The notes beneath the pieces are model-generated. The model was not told the origin of the DNA. It made no database searches and worked only from the letters and a program-made list of their open reading frames with translations. A stretch of 64,000 nt of DNA from an uncultured Muribaculum sp. (GTDB lineage: Bacteria; Bacteroidota; Bacteroidia; Bacteroidales; Muribaculaceae): NCBI GenBank assembly GCA_910589555.1, contig CAJUTE010000005.1, positions 40,768-104,767 of the forward strand. Reading direction: 5' to 3'. A program made the translations under genes and the position numbers. Positions 1 to 9,800 of this stretch are shown here, piece by piece. How positions within the stretch are numbered: the stretch's first letter is position 1; every line of letters starts with the position of its first letter.

Positions 1-761
1 GACTTGAGTCAATATGCCACAACATAAACCGCCGCGACAGCGACCTGATGCTTTATGAATTCGGCAATGTGTACAGCCGCGATCTTACGACTGAAATCAC
101 CGCCGAGAACCCGATTGCGCCATTCAGCGAGTCGGAACATCTTGCATTATGGCTCACAGGCAACATCCGCACCGGCAACTGGGCACGCAAAGAAGAAAAA
201 GCCACATTCTACGACATGAAGGCAATCGTGGGAAACATATTCGAAAAGCTCGGAATCTCCAACCGCGAGATCGCCCTTTCAGTAGCAGTTGATCCCATCT
301 ACTCAGGTTGCGTGGCTATCAGCACCCGTTCAGGAAAAGCTCTCGGAACAATGGGCATACTTAAAAAGTCACTCCTGAAAAAGAACGATATCAAGCAGGA
401 AGTAATATACGCCGAACTTGACTGGAGAGCTCTTGTGAACCTGTCAATAAAGAAAAAAGTGCTTTACGCGCCGCTACCCAAGACACAGCCGGTGAAACGC
501 GACCTCGCCCTGCTCATCGACGACGGAATCAGCTTCGCTCAGATAGAGAAAGCGGTGAAGGACAGCGAACGCAAACTGTTGAAAAACGTAGAGCTGTTTG
601 ACGTCTACACAGGCGAAGGCCTCGAAGCCGGCAAAAAGAGCTATGCCATCTCGCTCACACTCCAGGACGAAGAGAAAACCCTTCAAGACAAACAGATTGA
701 AGCGGTAATGTCGAAAATAATCGCCAATCTTCAGAAACAGCTTGGAGCATCACTCAGATAA
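1..761 (+). CDS. pheT: Phenylalanine--tRNA ligase beta subunit, C-terminal part (5' truncated by window)
   Basis: The reading frame is open from base 3, so the gene begins before the window. The visible 252 residues open with the SICHNINRRDSDLMLYEFG-type core of the beta subunit and end with the ferredoxin-fold anticodon-binding domain (LPKTQPVKRDLALLID, about residues 155-250). The protein forms an alpha2-beta2 enzyme that charges tRNA-Phe in the cytoplasm; the beta subunit carries editing and tRNA-binding domains. The first internal ATG at 48 is not a real start because the family similarity continues upstream of it. YebC follows after 39 bp. Identification is firm from the sequence pattern. 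Confidence 0.95.
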   Translation, partial: LESICHNINRRDSDLMLYEFGNVYSRDLTTEITAENPIAPFSESEHLALWLTGNIRTGNWARKEEKATFYDMKAIVGNIFEKLGISNREIALSVAVDPIYSGCVAISTRSGKALGTMGILKKSLLKKNDIKQEVIYAELDWRALVNLSIKKKVLYAPLPKTQPVKRDLALLIDDGISFAQIEKAVKDSERKLLKNVELFDVYTGEGLEAGKKSYAISLTLQDEEKTLQDKQIEAVMSKIIANLQKQLGASLR

Positions 762-800
762 CTATACAAAACAATCAATAGATAAACATAAGAATATATT

Positions 801-1529
801 ATGGGAAGAGCTTTTGAATACCGCAAAGCCAGAAAATTGAAACGCTGGGGAAATATGTCGCGCACATTCACCCGCATCGGTAAAGAAATCACCATCGCTG
901 CCAAAGCCGGCGGTCCTGATCCCGACACCAACCCCCGTCTACGTGTATTGATGCAGAATGCAAAAGCTGCAAATATGCCCAAGGACACCGTTGAACGCGC
1001 AATCAAGAAGGCAACCGACAAAGACTCAAGCGACTACAAGGAAATCGTATATGAAGGATACGGACCCTACGGAATCGCCATTGTGATTGAAGCGGCTACC
1101 GACAACAACACACGCACCGTGGCAAACGTACGTTCATATTTCAACAAGCACGGCGGCACTCTTGGAACCCAGGGATCACTTTCATTCCTGTTTGACCACA
1201 AGAGCGTCTTCAAAATCAAACCCACCGAAGGAATGTCAGTTGAGGATCTCGAACTTGAGCTTATCGATTACGGTGTTGACGAGGTTGAAGCCGATGAAGA
1301 AGAAATCATCCTTTACGGAGCTTTTGAAGAGTTTGCCAACATACAGAAGCACCTTGAGGAAAACGGCATCGAAATCATCAGCGCTGAATTTGAACGCATT
1401 CCCAACGACCTTAAAGAGGTGAACGCCGAACAGCGCGCACAGATTGAAAAACTTCTTGAAAAATTTGAGGAGGACGAGGATGTGCAGAATGTGTTCCACA
1501 ACATGAAGGAAGACGAAAGCGAAGAATAA
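801..1529 (+). CDS. YebC/PmpR family protein (transcription/translation regulator)
   Basis: This is a 242-residue protein of the usual YebC length. It starts MGRAFEYRKARKLKRWG, the Bacteroidetes variant of the family N-terminus, then shows the conserved core ARAGGPDP-like segment (AKAGGPDPDTNPRL), the MPKDTVERAIKKA helix and YEGYGPYGIAIVIE. The C-terminal third is strongly acidic. Family members have been described as DNA-binding regulators and more recently as factors that help ribosomes through difficult peptides; which applies here cannot be seen. It stands 39 bp after pheT and is probably cotranscribed with it. A strong hairpin lies 30 bp downstream. Confidence 0.92.
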   Translation: MGRAFEYRKARKLKRWGNMSRTFTRIGKEITIAAKAGGPDPDTNPRLRVLMQNAKAANMPKDTVERAIKKATDKDSSDYKEIVYEGYGPYGIAIVIEAATDNNTRTVANVRSYFNKHGGTLGTQGSLSFLFDHKSVFKIKPTEGMSVEDLELELIDYGVDEVEADEEEIILYGAFEEFANIQKHLEENGIEIISAEFERIPNDLKEVNAEQRAQIEKLLEKFEEDEDVQNVFHNMKEDESEE

Positions 1530-1558
1530 TTCCTCTACGCAATCCACATCTCATAATC

Positions 1559-1614
1559 CACGGCGGGTCGGTATGCAAGTCCAATTATGACTTTAAGCAT
1601 GACGACACGCCGTG
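1559..1614. other. Long interrupted hairpin between yebC and mscS
   Basis: Outer arms CACGGCG (1559-1565) and CGCCGTG (1608-1614) are perfectly complementary. Inside them GTCG/CGAC, ATGC/GCAT and AAGTC/GACTT also pair, leaving a 7-nt loop (1582-1588) with small internal loops. No T-run follows on either strand, so a simple intrinsic terminator is unlikely; a structured leader for the channel gene or a protein-binding site are alternatives. Confidence 0.5.
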
Positions 1615-1648
1615 AATAGTTTGCGACAATACGCAATTTCATTAACTG

Positions 1649-2845
1649 ATGGAAGATATCCTAATTAATATCGGCATTTCACCCGACAACATTTCGTGGT
1701 CGGCAAGAATCGCCATAGCGCTTGCCGTGATTCTTGCAGGCGGAATTATCGACACATTCGCCCGAAAGGTCATCATCCCCATTATCGATAAAGCAACCGC
1801 AGCCACCGCAACCAAGTGGGACGACTACATCCTCAGCAAAAAAGTGCTCCACACTTTGTGCCATCTCATCTATCCTGTGCTGCTGTTCTTTTTCATGCCG
1901 CTCATACTCAAAGGTGAGTCGACATGGTGCTTTTATACACAAAAGTTCATAGAGATAACAATCATAATCATCAGCATACAGTTCCTGTGTGCCATCCTGG
2001 AAGGATTTTATTTAGCCACAGCCCACGAGACTTCGCGACAAAACGACCCTCTGCACGGATTGCTACAGATGGGCAAGCTCATCGTGATAGGGATGGGAAC
2101 AATCCTCATAATCAGCACACTAATCGACCGGAATCCATTGGTGATTCTCACCGGACTTGGAGCTTCGGCAGCAGTGCTGATGTTGGTGTTCAAGGACACC
2201 ATACTCGGATTAGTGGCAGGCGTGCAGCTGTCGGTCAACGATATGCTCAAAGTAGGCGACTGGATCACCATCCCGTCACGCAACGTCAACGGCAATGTGG
2301 TGGGCGTGTCGCTCACCACTGTCAAGGTGAGAAACTTCGACAACACCATCGTCACCATCCCTCCCTACTCTCTCATCAGCGACTCATTCCAAAACTGGCG
2401 AGGAATGATCGACAGCCGAGGCCGACGCATCATGCGATCAATAAACATCGACATGAACACAGTGAGATTCTGCTCTCCGGAAGAGATTGAAAAATACCGC
2501 CGAAAAGGTTGGATTGACGACAACGCCCTCGCCGACACAGTCAATCTCAAGGTATTCCGCAACTACATGGTGGAATATCTATCGCATCATCCCGGGGTGA
2601 AAATTGACAGTGACTCGAAAATGTTTGTAATGGTAAGGCAGTTGCAACCCACTCCCCACGGACTGCCGGTAGAGTTATATTTTTTCACCTCCACCACCGA
2701 GTGGATCACTTACGAAGCAATACAATCAGAAATTTTCGACCACACCATAGCCATAGCCCATGAGTTTGGATTAAGAATCTTCCAGTCTCCCGCCGGAACC
2801 GACCTCCGCGATATGAACATAACCACCACTTCATTACAATCATGA
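1649..2845 (+). CDS. MscS-family mechanosensitive ion channel
   Basis: A 398-residue membrane protein with hydrophobic segments near residues 18-40, 70-90, 102-122, 145-165 and 170-200, the last with the Gly/Ala-rich pore-helix pattern (LTGLGASAAVLMLVFKDTILGLVAG) characteristic of MscS. It is followed by the beta domain (VGDWITIPSRNVNGNVVGVSL) and a C-terminal cytoplasmic region. Length and layout resemble the YbdG/MscM-like branch rather than the short MscS. The predicted role is release of solutes on hypo-osmotic shock in the inner membrane. Its stop overlaps the next start by 4 bp (ATGA), so the two genes are translationally coupled. Confidence 0.9.
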   Translation: MEDILINIGISPDNISWSARIAIALAVILAGGIIDTFARKVIIPIIDKATAATATKWDDYILSKKVLHTLCHLIYPVLLFFFMPLILKGESTWCFYTQKFIEITIIIISIQFLCAILEGFYLATAHETSRQNDPLHGLLQMGKLIVIGMGTILIISTLIDRNPLVILTGLGASAAVLMLVFKDTILGLVAGVQLSVNDMLKVGDWITIPSRNVNGNVVGVSLTTVKVRNFDNTIVTIPPYSLISDSFQNWRGMIDSRGRRIMRSINIDMNTVRFCSPEEIEKYRRKGWIDDNALADTVNLKVFRNYMVEYLSHHPGVKIDSDSKMFVMVRQLQPTPHGLPVELYFFTSTTEWITYEAIQSEIFDHTIAIAHEFGLRIFQSPAGTDLRDMNITTTSLQS

Positions 2846-3615
2846 CTCAAAACGACCTGAAAGAGCTGCTCGACTATGAAGCGGCACGCATAAACCATCC
2901 CGACTTCATCGGCAACGATCCCGTGCAATTTCCACGCCGCTTCACCGATCTGCGCGACATCGAGATCGCCGCGCTCCTGTGTGCCACAATCTCATGGGGA
3001 AACCGCAAGATGATATGCAACAACTGCAATAAAATGCTCTCCTTGATGGACAATTCACCCTATGCCTATGTCATGGATAAGGGATATGAAGAACTCCCCG
3101 ACATGAACATACACCGCACATTCTTCGCCAAAAATTTCCGTCACTTCTTAAGAGGTCTCCATGCCATATATTCATCCCACGGCAGCATCGCCGATTTTGC
3201 CGTGAGCGAGAGCGTTCCGCAATCCGAATTCCCTGCATGGAAACTTGTGGAAAGCCTCAACAGAGAGCTTTATAACGCCAACGGTTGTGATGACTCCCGT
3301 TGTCTTCCCGGAAATCTCGATGCAACAGCGCTCAAACGCGTGAACATGGCATTAAGATGGCTGGTAAGAAACGACGGGATTGTCGACCTTGGCGTGTGGG
3401 ACATTCTCAAGCCCTCGCAGCTCTACATCCCGCTCGACGTGCACGTAGGCAACACGGCACGCGAACTGGAACTGCTCACCCGAAAAGCCAATGACCGCAA
3501 GTCGGTGCTCGAACTCACCGACCGCCTCCGCGAAATGCGCCGCGAGGATCCCGTATACTATGACTATGCCCTGTTCGGAATAGGCGTCGAGAGAGCGACA
3601 GCCCATGCCGATTAA
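2842..3615 (+). CDS. TIGR02757 / DUF2400 family protein
   Basis: A 257-residue protein with the features of the TIGR02757 family: an N-terminal helical part with FIGNDPVQFPRRF and DIEIAALLCATISWGNRK, then ALKRVNMALRWLVRNDG and LDVHVGNTARELELLTRK near the C-terminus. The family has a helix-hairpin-helix fold distantly resembling base-excision glycosylases, but no activity is established that I can name. It begins inside the mscS stop codon. Function stays open; the family call is firm. Confidence 0.85.
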   Translation: MTQNDLKELLDYEAARINHPDFIGNDPVQFPRRFTDLRDIEIAALLCATISWGNRKMICNNCNKMLSLMDNSPYAYVMDKGYEELPDMNIHRTFFAKNFRHFLRGLHAIYSSHGSIADFAVSESVPQSEFPAWKLVESLNRELYNANGCDDSRCLPGNLDATALKRVNMALRWLVRNDGIVDLGVWDILKPSQLYIPLDVHVGNTARELELLTRKANDRKSVLELTDRLREMRREDPVYYDYALFGIGVERATAHAD

Positions 3616-3703
3616 CTTAAATTAACCTTTATTTAAGGGATTCCAAAATTCAGAGTTGTTAACTTTACGTTATATACATAGCAACGTAATTAAAGACATC
3701 ATA

Positions 3704-4090
3704 ATGACACGAACTATTTTTTCTATTTTTATCGCATTGCTGAGTCTTACCGCATTTGCCGGCAACGACGCCAAAATCGTATTTGCCGACCCGGTCTATG
3801 ATTTCGGCAACGTCAAGGAGAACGGAGGCATCGTATCACATGGATTTGTGGTCAAAAACACCGGTAAATCACCGCTGATAATCAAATCGGCGCGTGCATC
3901 ATGCGGTTGCACAGTTCCTGAAATACCCAAAGAACCGATCAAGCCGGGTGAGAGCGCCGTGCTAAAAGTGAGCTACGACCCCAAAGGCCGACCCGGTGAA
4001 TTTGAAAAAAACATTCAGGTAAAATCCAATGCTAAAGACTCACGCGTCACTATCAAGATAAAAGGTGTGGTAATCCCTCAGGCAAAATAA
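3704..4090 (+). CDS. DUF1573 domain exported protein (128 aa)
   Basis: I chose ATG 3704 because the translation from there is a clean signal peptide (MTRTIFSIFIALLSLTAFAG). The mature part is one DUF1573 domain: DFGNVKENGG, then SARASCGCTVPEIPKEPIKPGESAVLKVSYDPKGRPG with the family CGCT motif. DUF1573 is an immunoglobulin-like periplasmic or surface domain abundant in Bacteroidetes; its role is unknown. A close paralogue follows after only 6 bp. A weak Bacteroidetes-type -7 element (TAACTTTA, 3660-3667) lies upstream. Confidence 0.85.
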   Translation: MTRTIFSIFIALLSLTAFAGNDAKIVFADPVYDFGNVKENGGIVSHGFVVKNTGKSPLIIKSARASCGCTVPEIPKEPIKPGESAVLKVSYDPKGRPGEFEKNIQVKSNAKDSRVTIKIKGVVIPQAK

Positions 4091-4096
4091 TAAACG

Positions 4097-5173
4097 ATGA
4101 AAATACTACGAGTGTTGCCGGCAGCCGCATTGCTGGCATTATCGGCATTCAATGCCGCCGGCGCCACTTCGGCAAAGTGGCTTGAAACATCGCATGATTT
4201 CGGAGCCTTCGATGAGGACATGGGAAGAGTGTCGACCCACTTCCGCCTTGTCAACACCGGCGACGAGCCACTTATAATCTATGCAGCCCGAGCATCTTGC
4301 GGCTGCACAATACCATCATATACCAAAGAGCCGATAGCTCCGGGCGACACCGCCACAATTAAGGTGGTATACGACCCGGCAGGACGACCGGGAAAGTTTG
4401 ACAAGAAAGTCAAAGTTGAAACCAACGCAACTCCTCGACAAACAATCCTCGTGATAAAAGGAGTGGTGATCGGAGCCTCCAACACTCTGCGCGCGCGATT
4501 CCCCATTGAGGTCGGCAAGCTGAAATTACGCCGCGACATCGTACCGGTAGGTGAAATTCTGAAAGGAAGGACCAAAACCGCTTTCCTTGAAGGCTATAAC
4601 CAAAGTCCCGACACCATACGCCCGTCTATAAACGGACTGCCCAAATATATCACGGTGCAGACCGAGCCTCAATGCGTTCCTCCTGGCGAACAGGTCACAT
4701 TCACTCTCTTCTACAATACTGCCGGTGAAAATGACTGGGGACTCGCCACCCATGAGGCTACGATGAAATCTGACACCCGCGAAGCGGCTTCTCACATGAT
4801 AAACGTAACCGCAATCATCAATGAGGACTTTTCAAAGATGACAAAAAGTGAGCTTGAAAAAGCTCCGAAAATAGCATTGTCAGATAGCCGCATTGATTTT
4901 GGTTCAGTCAAAAAAGGCGAAAAAAAATCAGGCGATATCAGCATTGACAATTTCGGCAAGAACGAGCTTATCATCAGAAAAATCAGTTCATCTGACCCTT
5001 GCGTGAGCGTAAAGGCATCAAAGACTAAAATAAAGGGTGGCGGGAATGCCGTTCTTAAAATAAACGCCGACACGTCAAAGAGCAACGACAAAATGCTTAA
5101 TGCGCGAATAACTATAATAACCAACGACCCTGACCGTCCGGTCTCCAACATCAGAGTCACCGGCGAGTATTAA
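4097..5173 (+). CDS. DUF1573 two-domain exported protein (358 aa)
   Basis: Starts with a signal peptide (MKILRVLPAAALLALSAFNAAGA). The first DUF1573 domain (residues about 28-125) repeats the motif order of the upstream gene, including ARASCGCTIPSYTKEPIAPGD and YDPAGRPG. A middle beta-rich region follows (about 130-240), then a second, more divergent immunoglobulin-like domain (about 258-358; IDFGSVKKGEKKSGDISI) without the CGCT cysteines. The adjacency and similarity with the upstream gene indicate tandem duplication plus domain gain. It is probably periplasmic or surface-exposed. Function unknown. Confidence 0.82.
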   Translation: MKILRVLPAAALLALSAFNAAGATSAKWLETSHDFGAFDEDMGRVSTHFRLVNTGDEPLIIYAARASCGCTIPSYTKEPIAPGDTATIKVVYDPAGRPGKFDKKVKVETNATPRQTILVIKGVVIGASNTLRARFPIEVGKLKLRRDIVPVGEILKGRTKTAFLEGYNQSPDTIRPSINGLPKYITVQTEPQCVPPGEQVTFTLFYNTAGENDWGLATHEATMKSDTREAASHMINVTAIINEDFSKMTKSELEKAPKIALSDSRIDFGSVKKGEKKSGDISIDNFGKNELIIRKISSSDPCVSVKASKTKIKGGGNAVLKINADTSKSNDKMLNARITIITNDPDRPVSNIRVTGEY

Positions 5174-5203
5174 ACAGAGGTTGATTAAAATAGCTATAAT
5201 ATT

Positions 5204-6301
5204 ATGACCGACAATCATCACCATATAGAAAACGACGAGCAATTCATAGGGCTTACCGTGAACAGCGGTGTTAAACAGCCTCCGGTAGTCAACCCCTATC
5301 TCAAGCCACGAAAGCGTCGCCCGCTACCTTCAGCCTCCGAGCTTGTGGAAGGGATTCTCAAAGGGGATGTCACAGTTCTAAGCCGCGCGGTGACTCTCGT
5401 TGAAAGCTTGTCGCCCGAACATCAGGCTGTAGCGCAGGAAGTGATTGAAAAATGCCTGCCTTACTCGGGCAACTCACGGAGAATAGGAATCACGGGGGTG
5501 CCGGGAGCAGGAAAATCAACATCAATCGACGTGTTCGGGCTCCATATTCTGAAAGATGGAGGCAAACTTGCCGTGCTCGCCATCGATCCGTCAAGCGAAC
5601 GCACCAAAGGCTCCATCCTCGGCGACAAAACCCGAATGGAGCAGCTTGCCGTACATCCTGCGGCATTCATACGCCCCAGCCCATCGGCAGGCAGTCTGGG
5701 AGGAGTGGCTCGCAAAACACGCGAAACAATCGTGCTGTGTGAAGCTGCCGGATACAACAACATATTCGTAGAAACCGTGGGTGTGGGACAAAGCGAAACT
5801 GCCGTTCACTCCATGGTTGACTTCTTCCTGCTCATACAGCTCGCCGGCACCGGAGATGAACTGCAAGGAATAAAGCGCGGCATAATGGAGATGGCTGACG
5901 GCATCGTGATCAACAAAGCCGACGGCGACAACATCGACCGCGCCCGTCTCGCACAAGCACAATTCCGCAGCGCTCTTCACCTGTTCCCGCCCACAGCTTC
6001 GGGATGGAAACCGGAAGTGCTTTGTTATTCAGGATACTACAATTTAGGAGTGCCTGAAGTGTGGGAAATGATCGACCGCTATTTCACGTTTGTCAAAGAA
6101 AACGGATATTTCGAGGTGAAACGACAGGAGCAGGCTCGCTACTGGATGTATGAGACTATCAATGAAAAACTCCGTCAACATTTTTACACCAACCCGGAAG
6201 TAGAAAAACTGCTGCAGGAAAAGGAGATGAAGGTTCTTGGCAATCAGCAAAGTTCATTCACAGCCGCCCGCGACGTTCTTGACTTCTACTTCAAAAAATA
6301 A
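5204..6301 (+). CDS. meaB: Methylmalonyl-CoA mutase-associated GTPase MeaB
   Basis: A 365-residue G3E-type GTPase. The P-loop GVPGAGKSTSID is near residue 95, with the MeaB-type IDPSSERTKGSILGDKTRM (about 127-145), the ETVGVGQSE segment (about 190) and the NKADGDN specificity motif (about 236). MeaB escorts adenosylcobalamin into methylmalonyl-CoA mutase and protects the mutase from inactivation. The mutase genes mutA/mutB are not in the window. The presence of this B12-dependent chaperone fits with the late cobalamin genes found 8-17 kb downstream. Confidence 0.93.
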   Translation: MTDNHHHIENDEQFIGLTVNSGVKQPPVVNPYLKPRKRRPLPSASELVEGILKGDVTVLSRAVTLVESLSPEHQAVAQEVIEKCLPYSGNSRRIGITGVPGAGKSTSIDVFGLHILKDGGKLAVLAIDPSSERTKGSILGDKTRMEQLAVHPAAFIRPSPSAGSLGGVARKTRETIVLCEAAGYNNIFVETVGVGQSETAVHSMVDFFLLIQLAGTGDELQGIKRGIMEMADGIVINKADGDNIDRARLAQAQFRSALHLFPPTASGWKPEVLCYSGYYNLGVPEVWEMIDRYFTFVKENGYFEVKRQEQARYWMYETINEKLRQHFYTNPEVEKLLQEKEMKVLGNQQSSFTAARDVLDFYFKK

Positions 6302-6308
6302 ATCGCCT

Positions 6309-6854
6309 ATGTATATAGCTTCACAAAAACGCAAAGAGAATATCGCGGAATATTTGCTCTATATGTGGCAAATTGAGGATATTATCCGAGCCAACGGCAT
6401 GGATCTCGACAAAATCAAGTCAAACGTGATCGACCGGTTCACATTAAGCCCCGAGCAATACAAAGAGATGGCTGAATGGTATGAATCGCTGATCGACATG
6501 ATGCACCGTGAGGATGTGACCGCTAGAGGCCACCTTCAACTTAACAAAAACGTGCTCATTCAGCTCGACGATCTCCACCTGAGACTTCTCAAAGACCCCA
6601 AGCATCCCGACTATGCCGCAGAATTCTACAAGACACTTCCATACATCGTGGAGCTGCGGTCAAAGCAGGGTGACAATAAAACCGATGAGATTGAAACGTG
6701 CTTCACAGCCCTGTACGGCGCTCTGATGCTAAAATTAAGAGGCGTGGAAATATCTAAAGACACGGCTACGGCGCTCACTCAAATCTCACGATTCATCGCG
6801 TTGCTCGCACATTACTACCAGCTCGATCAGGAAGACAAGCTCGACGAAGAATAA
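6309..6854 (+). CDS. DUF4924 family protein
   Basis: The start ATG 6309 lies 7 bp after the meaB stop and gives a protein of 181 residues beginning MYIASQKRKENIAEYLLYMWQIEDIIRAN, typical of the Bacteroidetes DUF4924 family. It is helical and soluble, with no signal peptide. The function of the family is not known. The gene is probably cotranscribed with meaB; it converges with the tamB-like gene on the other strand with only 22 bp between the stops. Confidence 0.8.
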   Translation: MYIASQKRKENIAEYLLYMWQIEDIIRANGMDLDKIKSNVIDRFTLSPEQYKEMAEWYESLIDMMHREDVTARGHLQLNKNVLIQLDDLHLRLLKDPKHPDYAAEFYKTLPYIVELRSKQGDNKTDEIETCFTALYGALMLKLRGVEISKDTATALTQISRFIALLAHYYQLDQEDKLDEE

Positions 6855-6876
6855 AACACATAGTCATTCCCCAACA

Positions 6877-9800
6877 TCAAGGCTCTTTGGCTGCCGGCTC
6901 AACGGTAGATGAAGAGTCTTTTTCTTTTGAAGCTTTCTTCTGCTTATACTTGCGGCGAAGGCGTTTCCAGAAAGAGAATATATCGTCAAAATCACGCTTA
7001 AACACCACACCCACACCCTGCGTGGTCTGTGCCGACCGCAGATAGTAGTTTTGGTCATTGTATCGGTTATATGCCTTAAGCCTTATGTTTCCGGATTTAT
7101 TCAACAGGTATTCAAGGTCGAAATCACCGATGAATGAGTTATTATTGCTCATGGCATTGTCACGATAACCGAAATTGCCGTTGAACAGCAGCCTGTTGTC
7201 AAGAAGATAACTCGACAATGCGAGATCCACCTCCATGTCGCTGAAATCGCCCCTGTCACTGCGAATGTTGGGCGCGATGGTCCAATTATCGCTCAACTGT
7301 CCAAGCATTGACGTGAGCTGAGAGGATATAGTCGATGATGCTACCGACACAAGTTCATTTCCTTTTGTAGTCGATGCCATGTAATCGGGAGTATAGAACC
7401 GGTTCAAGGCAAGCAGATATATTATCTGACGGTTCATCATCTCCTCGGTGCTGACTATACTCTTCACCTTGCGGTAAGTGTCCTGCGTCAATGTCGGGAA
7501 CTCAAGATCAAAATTTATATCGGGTTGCTGCATATCGCCCGACACTTTCAGCAGAGCGTGAACAGGCACATTGGTGCGCGTCAGCTCCCTGTCCTGAAGG
7601 AATGACTCATCAAGATCGCTGAGATTGGCGTTGACCGAATACACCGCCTGGATATCCAGCACTGCATCAAGAGGATCGCCATGAAATGCGATTGAGCTTC
7701 CCGGCTTAATCGTAAAATCTTTTTTGATGATATCCTGAAGAGTGAAATTATAGCTACCCTGAGTCAAGGTGTAAGTGCCATACATGAGCATATCATCATT
7801 CGTCGAGTTATATTCTATGCGCAGATTGCCGTTGCCTCGGGCTTTCATCTGGTCGCCACCCTCGGGATCAAGCACAAGCACCATCTCGCCGTTAGGATTG
7901 GCTTCAACTTGAAGATTCACTCTGTACACCGATGGATTCTCCTCCTCACGGCGCAGCCGCTCATAATGCTCCTTCAAGCGTTTTATCGACGCGGCGCGCG
8001 GATCCTCGACCGACAGCAGCAAGTCGCCGGTAAGCGCATCACGATCATTGAATGTCATGAATGTATATTCATCAGCCGCTTCAGTGTCAGAAAGCACAAA
8101 ATGGAACTCCGATTTAGGAGCTGTGGAGATATCCACATTGACATCAATAAATCCGGGGACACCCTTTATCAATGCCATACCATTGCAAAACACTTTCCCG
8201 AACCACACCGGATTTATATTTTTCGTGACGTCAAAGCAAAGGAAATTACGGGCATTGGACACCCTGAACTCAAATTCAGGACGCTTGAAACACTCGTGGG
8301 TCACCCAACCGTCGAGCTTCGCCTTATTGCCATAGTCATCATATAGAGTCACATCGCCGAAAGATATCCTGCCCGGGGTGAGATGTATAGAGTCGGTAGT
8401 AGAATAATAAGTGTTGGTTATGTCGAGCTTAAGTTTCAGATCTTCGGCATATATCTCGCCCGTCATATCAATCAGTTTGAATGTACCGAAGAGCCGTGCG
8501 TCGCCCGACGCATAGCCGCTCACCGATGATGTGAACGCCTCCATATAAGGCTTCATGAAACCCACATCGAGTTTATCGGCTTTAAACCGGAAATCCAGCG
8601 CCTCAGCCATCGGATATATGATTCCGTTGACCGCCGACCGCCGTCCATTGGGCTGCAATATGTCGGCATCAATCGTCACGCCCTTCCGGTCATTATCCCA
8701 CCGGCTTACAATATCGGCATCGCCGAGCAAAGACTTGTTGTAACAAAAATCCTTCACATGAAGATTGGGAGTGTCAAGCCTCGGTTCTTTCGACATAAGA
8801 TTCCTTGCATAGAAATCGCCTGTTGCCGTTCCACCGAAGTCGACATTGCTTATCGCAAGCGTTTCAAACACGTAGTCAAGGCTCATGGCGTTCAGGTTCA
8901 ATGTGAGCACATCGTCAGGATTATCCGACACCACACCGCTTATCTTTACAAATTGCCCCGACCGTCCTACATCGATATCATTCACATGAATCTTTCCATG
9001 AGCGATATCCACCGATGCCGGTTGCACCACCCATGCAGTATCGTTTATCACAAAATGGCTCTTCTGTATTCCGACATTCACATCTATTCCGCCGAATTTA
9101 CACTCTTTAAAAAGCGTTGAAAGCCCGATCAATCCGTCAAAGCGTCGCTTTCCCTCTATGTCCCATGCTATCTGGGAGTCCAGCACATCATTCCGTCCAT
9201 GTCCGGTCACTTCAAGTGTAGCCGCTCCATTTTTTGTGGGATATAGCGTGGTAAGGAACAGATCGGCAGCCCCCTCCTCTCCATCGACATTGAATTGCAG
9301 TGAAGTCTTGTCGATGAATTTATCCTTCTTCAGCAGATACGGAGCATCAACAGTGAGCCTCATATTGCGTGTGGCGGTATTCAGAGTGCTCTCTATAGTG
9401 ACCGGATGAAGCACCTTGACCGGCGACTTGAAAAATTCAAGCCACTTATTTGTAATGTCATTTTCCCTAAGTTCAAAATTGAGAGTGAGATCCACATTAT
9501 TATCCTCATCGGGCACATACTCTCCGGCAGGAATCAACGCGGGAAAAACGGCATACAGCAAGTGTTTACCGGCAGGCACAATGTCCTTAAACCGGTAATG
9601 CCCCGACAGCTGACCCTCAAATATGTCGGAACGCAGCACGATGAACTGCGGGGTGGTAGTGCCTGATGCAAGCAGAGTGAGATGACTCAACCCCACGCCA
9701 TTGCCGGCGGCATCTTTAAAACTAAGCCTCGACAATTCAGCCTTTCCATCGGCATGGTCGGGATTATGCCCCTTAATCTTGACATCGATATCTGATGCAA

